Shown piece by piece: positions 6,364-12,059 of a DNA stretch of 16,130 nucleotides; the first letter of the stretch is position 1; every line of letters starts with the position of its first letter. Location: the NCBI GenBank assembly GCA_035512595.1, contig DATKDU010000090.1, positions 1-16,130 on the forward strand. The letters are read 5' to 3'. The notes beneath the pieces were generated by a model. That model did not search any database and had not been told where the DNA came from. It saw only the letters and a list, made by a program, of their open reading frames with translations. Made by a program: the position numbers and the translations under genes. The DNA comes from DATKDU01 sp035512595. Lineage in GTDB: Bacteria > Planctomycetota > Planctomycetia > Pirellulales > Pirellulaceae.

Positions 6364-8646
6364 ATGCGCGGCTGTGATTCTCTTGCCATCGGTCGAGTGC
6401 TGTCGATTGCTGCACTTATGTCGCTGACTTGGCTCGTGGCCAGCGTCGCCGGAGAAGAAAGCGAAACCGGAAACCCTGTCCGGCCGCGGAGCGGCGGGCC
6501 ACATTCCGTTACCTTCGACCGCGACGTGATGGGGGTCCTCTCCAAGGCGGGTTGCAACCTGGGGGCCTGCCACGGCAACGCCAACGGAAAAGGGGGCTTC
6601 AAGCTCTCGCTCCGCGGCGAGGATCCGGCGTGGGACCACGCGGCACTCACCCGTGACGCGGCGCAGCGGCGGGTGAATGTCTTCGAGCCGGAAGCGAGCC
6701 TGATCCTGGCCAAGCCGGGGGGCAAGCTGGCCCACGAAGGGGGCGTGCGGTTCAAGGGAGACTCGCTGGAGTACGGCATCTTGCGCGACTGGATTGCCGC
6801 CGGGGCAAAAGGGCCGGATTCCTCATTGCCAGCCCTCGTCGGCATTGAAGTGACGCCGCGGGAGGCGATCGTTGCCGACCCGCAGCAGGAAGTGCTGCTG
6901 CGCGTGACGGCCAGGTTTGCCGACGGCAGCGAGCGGGACGTGACGCCGCTGGCGGTCTATGAACTGACGAATGCCGTCGCCGCGGTGGATGCTGGCGGCC
7001 GCGTGCAGCGCGAGCAGTACGGCCAGACGACGATCATCGTCCGCTATTTAACGGCCCAAGTTCCGGTGCGGCTGGCGTTTTTGCCGGCCCGGCCCGATTT
7101 CGTCTGGAAGAGCCCGCAGCCGGCGAACTACATCGACGAGCATGTCTTCGCCCGGCTGAAACAACTACAGATCAATCCGGCGGAAGTCTGCGACGACGCC
7201 ACGTTCGTCCGGCGGGCGTTTCTCGACGCGCTGGGAATTCTCCCCACGGCCGACGAGGCCCGGTCGTTCGTCGCCGATCCGTCGGCCGACAAGCGAGCGC
7301 GGCTGATCGACGAGCTGCTGAGGCGGCCGGAGTTTGCCGAGCACTGGGCGCTGAAGTGGTCGGACGTGCTGCGGAACGAGGAGAAGGTTCTTGACGCGAC
7401 CGGCGTGGACAAGTTCCATGCGTGGATCAAGGAGTGGATCAGCGAGGGGCGGCCGCTCGATCACTTTGCGCGGGCGCTGGTAGTCGGGGAGGGGAGCACG
7501 TACGAGAATCCGGCCGCGAATTTTTACCGGGCCAATCGCGATCCGCTGACCCGCGGCGAGACAGCGGCCCGGCTGTTTCTCGGCGTGCGATTGCAGTGCG
7601 CCCGCTGCCACAACCATCCGTACGACCGCTGGACGCAGGATGACTATTACTCGTGGGCGGCCGTCTTTGGCCGGATCGATTACCAGATCCTGGAAAACAA
7701 CCGCTCCGACAAGCTCGACAAAAACGAGTTCACCGGCGAGCAGATCGTCTTTTCGCTCGACGAAGGAGAGGTCAAGAACGCCCGCACGGGCGCGGACGCG
7801 CCGCCAAAATTCCTCGGCGGGGATCATGGCGGGCTGACGAGCAAGGACGACCGCCTCGCGCCGCTGGCCGAGTGGCTCGTGTCGCCGGAAAATCGTCCGT
7901 TCGCCCGAGCGCAGGCGAACTTCATCTTCTACCACGTCCTGGGGCGCGGCCTGGTCGAGCCGATCGACGATTTCCGGCTCACCAACCCGCCATCGCACCC
8001 CGAACTGCTCGAGGCGCTGGCCGACGACCTGATCACCAGCCGCTACGATTTGCGGCACCTCGTGCGGACGATCATGAACAGCCGCACGTACCAGCTCGCA
8101 GCATTTGGGGACGACAGCCGGGATGACGAAGCGAGCTTCGCGCGGGCCCTCGTGCGGCGATTGCCGGCGGAGACGCTCCTCGATGCCCAGTGCCAGGTGC
8201 TGGAGGTCTCGGCGAAGTTTGCCGGCTATCCGGAAGGAACAAGGGCGGGCCAGGTGCGCGGCGTGCAGCGCGGGGAACGCCGCAGCCGCGGCAGTAGCGG
8301 CGACCGGTTTTTGAAGACCTTCGGCAAGCCGATGCGGCTCTTGGCGTGTGAGTGCGAGCGGTCCAATGAGACGACGCTCAAGCAGGCCTTTGTGCTGATC
8401 GGCGACGAGGGGCTCAACGAGCTGTTGACGAGTGGCGACGGGCGGCTCGCCAAGCTGGCGTCGGCAGAAATGAGCGACCGGGATCGCGCCAGCGAGTTGT
8501 ACTGGTCCGCGGTCAACCGAGCGCCTACCGAGGCCGAACTGAAAGCGGCGGAAGAATTGTTGTCATCCACTGCGGACAAGCTGGCCACGCTCCAAGATCT
8601 GGCGTGGGCCTTATTGAACGCCAAAGAGTTTTTGTTTCGACATTAG
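6364..8646 (+). CDS. Secreted DUF1549/DUF1553 protein with Ig-like domain and cytochrome-like motifs
   Basis: A 760-residue exported protein of the planctomycete DUF1549/DUF1553 family; its biochemical role is not established, though roles in surface or polysaccharide processes have been suggested. Order: signal peptide (1-31, core VLSIAALMSLTWLVASVAG); a cysteine motif C64-N-L-G-A-C69-H70 within CNLGACHGNANGKGGFKLSL; a Big_2-like Ig domain about 156-240; DUF1549 about 255-460 containing the CxxCH motif C412-A-R-C415-H416 (CARCHNHPYDRW); and DUF1553 about 499-755. ATG 6364 was chosen because it begins the signal peptide; an in-frame start at 6205 would bury that peptide behind 53 extra residues. 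No strong Shine-Dalgarno is present. The usual DUF1501 partner is 1.9 kb downstream instead of adjacent. Confidence 0.92.
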   Translation: MRGCDSLAIGRVLSIAALMSLTWLVASVAGEESETGNPVRPRSGGPHSVTFDRDVMGVLSKAGCNLGACHGNANGKGGFKLSLRGEDPAWDHAALTRDAAQRRVNVFEPEASLILAKPGGKLAHEGGVRFKGDSLEYGILRDWIAAGAKGPDSSLPALVGIEVTPREAIVADPQQEVLLRVTARFADGSERDVTPLAVYELTNAVAAVDAGGRVQREQYGQTTIIVRYLTAQVPVRLAFLPARPDFVWKSPQPANYIDEHVFARLKQLQINPAEVCDDATFVRRAFLDALGILPTADEARSFVADPSADKRARLIDELLRRPEFAEHWALKWSDVLRNEEKVLDATGVDKFHAWIKEWISEGRPLDHFARALVVGEGSTYENPAANFYRANRDPLTRGETAARLFLGVRLQCARCHNHPYDRWTQDDYYSWAAVFGRIDYQILENNRSDKLDKNEFTGEQIVFSLDEGEVKNARTGADAPPKFLGGDHGGLTSKDDRLAPLAEWLVSPENRPFARAQANFIFYHVLGRGLVEPIDDFRLTNPPSHPELLEALADDLITSRYDLRHLVRTIMNSRTYQLAAFGDDSRDDEASFARALVRRLPAETLLDAQCQVLEVSAKFAGYPEGTRAGQVRGVQRGERRSRGSSGDRFLKTFGKPMRLLACECERSNETTLKQAFVLIGDEGLNELLTSGDGRLAKLASAEMSDRDRASELYWSAVNRAPTEAELKAAEELLSSTADKLATLQDLAWALLNAKEFLFRH

Positions 8647-8662
8647 AACCGGGCGATGCGAG

Positions 8663-8724
8663 GGGAACACTAATCTCCGCTAATCGGCACTAATCAGTGG
8701 TGATTAGCGGAGGTCAGTGTTCCC
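8663..8724. repeat. 62-base stem-loop built from TAATC words
   Basis: The left arm 8663-8685 (GGGAACACTAATCTCCGCTAATC) and the right arm 8702-8724 pair at 21 of 23 positions, one of the two exceptions being a G-T wobble. The 16-base interval contains an inner CACT/AGTG helix with an AATC loop (8688-8699). The word CTAATC recurs three times in the left half. It fills the gap between the DUF1549/DUF1553 stop (8646) and the hydrolase start (8751). No T tract follows. Confidence 0.93.
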
Positions 8725-8750
8725 GCCGTCTATTTCATCGAGTTTTCGTC

Positions 8751-9782
8751 ATGATCTTCCGCATTGCTGCATTCGCACTTTTCCTGGTCCCTTCCCTCGC
8801 CCTGGCTGGCTCTGGCGACAAGCGGCTCGATATCTACTGGGTCGATGTCGAAGGAGGGGCCGCGACGCTGATCGTCACCCCCGCCGGCGAGTCGATCCTG
8901 ATCGACAGCGGCAATCCGGGACGCCGCGATGCCGAGAGAATCGTGAAGGTGGCCACCGGCATTGCTGGCCTCAAGCAGATCGACCATCTGATCACGACGC
9001 ACTACCACGGCGATCACTATGGCGGGGCGATCACGCTGGCGGCGCTCTTGCCGATCAAGAACTTGTACGACAACGGCAAGTTCGAGGGGATGCCCGACAA
9101 TCCGGGGAAGGCGTACTTCGAGCTTCCTGCGGGGCGCAAGACGGTGATCAATCCGGGCGACCAGGTGACGCTCGTGCAGGCGGACGGCGCACCAAAACTG
9201 TCGCTCAAGTGCATCGGCACGCGGCAGACGTTCATCGAACCGCCGGTCGATGCCGCCGAAAACAAGGACGTCTGTGCCGCCGCCCGCGAGAAGGAGCGGG
9301 ACGGCTCCGACAACGCCAACAGCGTGGTGGTGCTGCTGGAGTTTGGCGGCTTTCGGTTCTTCGATGCGGGCGACTTGACCTGGAATCAGGAGGCGCGGCT
9401 CGTCTGCCCGAAAAATCTCATCGGCAAGGTGGACGTCTATCAGGTGACGCACCACGGCCTCGATTCGAGCAACAACCCGCTTGTTTTGCGAAGCCTGGAG
9501 CCGCGGGTGGCGATCATGAACAACGGCACGACCAAGGGGTGCCTTCCCGAAGTGTTCGCCAACCTCAAGGAGACGAAATCGCTCGAGGCGCTCTATCAGG
9601 TCCACAAGAACCTCCGCCCCGACGGCGCGACGAACAACGTGGCGGACGAGTACATCGCCAACCATAAAGCGGAGTGCGAGGGGAACCACATTCAGCTCTC
9701 GGTCGCTGCCGACGGCAAGAGCTACGTCGTGAAGATTCCGGCGAACAGGCACGAGCGGCGGTTTGAGACGAAGAATCCGTAG
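8751..9782 (+). CDS. Secreted metallo-beta-lactamase-fold hydrolase, ComEC-like
   Basis: A 343-residue protein with a signal peptide (residues 1-19, ending LALA) and an MBL fold resembling the catalytic domain of ComEC/Rec2: DIYWVDVEGGAATLIV, then IDSGNPG, the metal motif H84-Y-H86-G-D88-H89, FFDAGDL (D205, D208) and VTHHGLDSS (H234, H235). It would bind two metal ions and hydrolyse a phosphodiester or ester bond outside the cytoplasm. ComEC's channel segments are absent, so this is not a complete DNA-uptake protein. ATG 8751 was chosen because it opens the signal peptide; upstream in-frame codons fall within the stem-loop. No Shine-Dalgarno is present. It may be co-transcribed with the DUF1549/DUF1553 gene across the hairpin. 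Confidence 0.88.
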   Translation: MIFRIAAFALFLVPSLALAGSGDKRLDIYWVDVEGGAATLIVTPAGESILIDSGNPGRRDAERIVKVATGIAGLKQIDHLITTHYHGDHYGGAITLAALLPIKNLYDNGKFEGMPDNPGKAYFELPAGRKTVINPGDQVTLVQADGAPKLSLKCIGTRQTFIEPPVDAAENKDVCAAAREKERDGSDNANSVVVLLEFGGFRFFDAGDLTWNQEARLVCPKNLIGKVDVYQVTHHGLDSSNNPLVLRSLEPRVAIMNNGTTKGCLPEVFANLKETKSLEALYQVHKNLRPDGATNNVADEYIANHKAECEGNHIQLSVAADGKSYVVKIPANRHERRFETKNP

Positions 9783-9794
9783 GGTCTTTGTTGC

Positions 9795-9824
9795 GTGACA
9801 AGTGCTCCGGTGCGGGAGTAGAAT
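9795..9824 (+). promoter_or_regulatory. Strong promoter-like site predicted to give a leaderless mRNA
   Basis: GTGACA (9795-9800, 5 of 6 to TTGACA), an 18-base spacer and TAGAAT (9819-9824, 5 of 6 to TATAAT). Transcription from this site would begin at about 9831, which is the A of the start codon of the next gene; no Shine-Dalgarno lies in between. The promoter call is fairly good by sequence; the leaderless start is inference. Confidence 0.55.
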
Positions 9825-9830
9825 GACGCC

Positions 9831-10100
9831 ATGATCCAGAAACAACCCAAGACGGTGCTGTACGATGAGGTCGTCGAGAGCGTACTGGACTGCCTCGACG
9901 AGAAATCCATCGAGCGGCTGATCAATCTCCAATTCAGCGAAGAATTTGATGAACGCATGCAGGTCACTGCTGACAAGTGCACCGAGGACGAGTTGACGGA
10001 GGAAGATAGGAGCGACTACAAGGCGGTCGTCGAATTGCTGGGATGGCTCAGTTTGCTACAGCTCCGCGCACGACAGCGGCTCGATGAATCCAAAACCTGA
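9831..10100 (+). CDS. Small acidic helical protein paired with an HNH nuclease
   Basis: An 89-residue acidic, apparently all-helical protein (VLYDEVVESVLDCLDEKSIE, then EDELTEEDRSDYKAVVELLG and LLQLRARQRLDES). I do not recognise a named domain. Similar short proteins with a T-x-E-E/D-R-x-x-Y-x-x-x-V-E-L pattern commonly precede HNH genes in planctomycetes and cyanobacteria (from memory, not searched). It is followed eight bases later by the HNH gene, so the two are very likely co-expressed; an immunity or regulatory partner is a plausible but untested role. It has its own promoter and no Shine-Dalgarno. No signal peptide or membrane helix. Confidence 0.75.
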   Translation: MIQKQPKTVLYDEVVESVLDCLDEKSIERLINLQFSEEFDERMQVTADKCTEDELTEEDRSDYKAVVELLGWLSLLQLRARQRLDESKT

Positions 10101-10108
10101 TCGGCGCA

Positions 10109-10513
10109 ATGGCTACAGCGATTCGGCAATTAGTTCGCCAGCGCGCCGGTATGCGGTGTGAATACTGCCGACTCCACGAGTCGGCGTTCTCACAACGCAA
10201 GTTTGGAATCGAGCATATCGTCCCACGAAAACATGGGGGGATGACTAAATTCGACAACCTGGCTTGGGCCTGCCCGCATTGCAACGAGTGCAAGGGATCC
10301 AACTTGACCGGCATTGATCCTGATCATGGCGCGACGGAGCCTCTTTTCAATCCGCGCCGCCAGCGATGGTATGAGCATTTTGAATTGGTGGATGGGATTG
10401 TAATCGGTAAGACGGCAACCGGACGAGTGACGGTGCGCGTTCTAAACATGAATAAGAAACCGTGGCCGAAGCTGCGATCGCGTCACAGCAATGTCAAGGA
10501 GACGTTTCCATGA
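10109..10513 (+). CDS. HNH endonuclease
   Basis: A 134-residue single-domain HNH nuclease. The zinc-binding pairs are C17-E-Y-C20 and C55-P-H-C58, and the active-site elements are E35-H36 (FGIEHIVPRKHGG), N50 (DNLAWAC) and N59 with K62-G63 (CNECKG). The segment LTGIDPDHGATEPLFNPRRQ and the closing GRVTVRVLNMN are typical of the small stand-alone HNH proteins found next to short acidic partners. It would cut DNA through a beta-beta-alpha metal site. ATG 10109 is eight bases after the upstream stop with no clear Shine-Dalgarno, suggesting translational coupling. Its TGA (10511-10513) overlaps the ATG of the DUF1501 gene. Lower GC than neighbours (10081-10140 has 30 of 60 G+C versus 38 of 60 at 10741-10800) hints at acquisition. 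Target unknown. Confidence 0.88.
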   Translation: MATAIRQLVRQRAGMRCEYCRLHESAFSQRKFGIEHIVPRKHGGMTKFDNLAWACPHCNECKGSNLTGIDPDHGATEPLFNPRRQRWYEHFELVDGIVIGKTATGRVTVRVLNMNKKPWPKLRSRHSNVKETFP

Positions 10514-11904
10514 ATTCAAATCGGCCTGCCGGCTTCCAATTCCCTCGCCGCACTCTCCTCCGCGCCGGCGGCATGGGGATGCTCGGACTGACCCTGCCGG
10601 GGCTGCTCCGCGCGGCCGAAGCAACGAAGAACGCCGGCAAGAGCGGCATCAAGCCGCGGGCCAAGTCGGTGATCTTCCTGTTCCAGTGGGGCGGCCCCAG
10701 CCATCTCGACATGTTCGACATGAAGCCGAGCGCCCCGGAAGAAATTCGCGGGCCGTATCAGCCGATTGCCTCGAGCGTCTCCGGCATTCAGGTCGGCGAG
10801 AAGCTGCCGGAGATGGCCCGGCGGATGGACAAGGTCGCGATCGTCCGCACGCTGACCCACACGATGAAGAACCACAACTCGGCCGGGTACTACGCCTTGT
10901 CGGGACATCCACCGGCGACCGACGACCAGCGGCTGCGCGACTCGCTCGATTTGTATCCGGCGTACGGCAGCATCGTGGACAAGCTGGCGCCCAACACAAA
11001 TCAATTGCCGACGTTTGTGTCGTACCCGCACGTCATCCGCGACGGTTCGATCACGCCGGGACAGCACGCCAGCTTCCTGGGCAAGGCGCACGACCCGCTG
11101 TTGTTCACCGAGGATCCCAACAGCGACAGCTTCAAGCTTCCCGAATTGAGCTTGCCCGCGAACCTGCCCCTCGATCGGCTGGCCCGCCGCCGCGAGATGC
11201 AGAAGCTCGTGGACCAGCAAGCGCGGCTCTTGGAAATTTCCGGCGAGGCTCGCGGCTTCGACGAGTACTACGACAAGGCGATTGGCATGCTCACCAGCGA
11301 CAAGGTGAAGCAGGCGTTCGATCTGACTGCTGAAAAACCCGAGACGCGCGACAAGTACGGCCGGACGACCTACGGCCAGGGATGCCTGCTCGCCCGACGG
11401 CTGGTCGAGTCGGGCGTCAAATTCGTCACCGTCTATTTCGCCGACTCGATCGGCGGCCAGAGCACCGAAAAAGGGGGCTGGGACACGCACGGCTTCAACA
11501 ACACGCGAATGTTCCCCATCGTCGAGAAGTACCACTTCCCAATCACCGAGCAGACGCTGCCGACGCTGCTGGACGACCTTGAAGAGCGGGGAATGCTCGA
11601 CGACACGCTGGTTGTCTGGATGGGGGAGTTTGGCCGCACCCCCAAGATCAACGCCAACGCCAGCCGCGACCACTGGCCGCAGTGCTATAGCGTGCTGCTG
11701 GCCGGGGGCGGGGTCAAAGGGGGTTTCGTGTATGGCAAAAGCGACGCCCACGGGGCATTTCCTGACGAAAAGCCAGTTCCGCCCCAGGATTTGGCCGCAA
11801 CGGTCTACTACTTGCTGGGAATTGACCCAGGCAGCGAGGTTTACGACCGTAACGACCGCCCGCTGGTGATTGCCGGCCGGCCGATTCTGGACGTAATGGC
11901 CTGA
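10510..11904 (+). CDS. DUF1501 protein, Tat-exported, alkaline-phosphatase-fold relative
   Basis: A 464-residue DUF1501 protein. The family is distantly related to the alkaline phosphatase/sulfatase superfamily and is usually encoded beside DUF1549/DUF1553 proteins in planctomycetes; its reaction is not established. The N-terminus has a twin-arginine signal (R13-R14 in FPRRTLLRAGG, then a hydrophobic stretch to about residue 33). Family motifs: FQWGGPSHLDMFD, GGWDTHGFNN (D325, H327), VWMGEFGRTP (E373), ASRDHWP and the closing LLGIDPGSEVYDRNDRPL. ATG 10510 was chosen because AAGGAG (10496-10501) lies eight bases upstream and the Tat signal starts there; a start at 10462 would add 16 residues before it. 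It overlaps the HNH stop by four bases (ATGA). Confidence 0.93.
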   Translation: MNSNRPAGFQFPRRTLLRAGGMGMLGLTLPGLLRAAEATKNAGKSGIKPRAKSVIFLFQWGGPSHLDMFDMKPSAPEEIRGPYQPIASSVSGIQVGEKLPEMARRMDKVAIVRTLTHTMKNHNSAGYYALSGHPPATDDQRLRDSLDLYPAYGSIVDKLAPNTNQLPTFVSYPHVIRDGSITPGQHASFLGKAHDPLLFTEDPNSDSFKLPELSLPANLPLDRLARRREMQKLVDQQARLLEISGEARGFDEYYDKAIGMLTSDKVKQAFDLTAEKPETRDKYGRTTYGQGCLLARRLVESGVKFVTVYFADSIGGQSTEKGGWDTHGFNNTRMFPIVEKYHFPITEQTLPTLLDDLEERGMLDDTLVVWMGEFGRTPKINANASRDHWPQCYSVLLAGGGVKGGFVYGKSDAHGAFPDEKPVPPQDLAATVYYLLGIDPGSEVYDRNDRPLVIAGRPILDVMA

Positions 11905-11942
11905 CCGGCCTGACCGAATCAGGGAATTCGGCCAAACAATTC

Positions 11943-11971
11943 TCGACACGGCCCTCCAAATTCGCCATAAT
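11943..11971 (+). promoter_or_regulatory. Promoter of the repeat-rich lipoprotein gene
   Basis: TCGACA (11943-11948, 5 of 6), a 17-base spacer and CATAAT (11966-11971, 5 of 6). It is the best-spaced sigma-70-type match I see in the window. Transcription would start near 11978, giving an 80-base leader before ATG 12060. It makes the lipoprotein gene independent of the upstream DUF1501 cluster. Confidence 0.6.
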
Positions 11972-12059
11972 CTGAACTGCGGAACCAATTTGGGGCCGCC
12001 GGTTACTATTCAAACGAACAATCCTGCCGTCGTTCGTCCCCCCGGGAACGGAGGTGGTC

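Noticed and set aside
7165..8058. 297-codon minus-strand frame opposite the DUF1549/DUF1553 gene
   Set aside because: No domain visible and fully inside a well-supported gene.
8730..9932. Long open frame on the minus strand opposite the hydrolase (400 codons)
   Set aside because: The plus-strand protein has a signal peptide and clear MBL motifs; the antisense product has no recognisable domain and arises from GC-rich codon bias.
11914..11931. CCGAAT/ATTCGG hairpin after DUF1501 as a terminator
   Set aside because: Only six base pairs with a six-base loop and no T run.
10516..11988. 490-codon minus-strand frame opposite DUF1501
   Set aside because: DUF1501 motifs are unambiguous on the plus strand. 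The antisense frame is a shadow caused by third-position GC bias.
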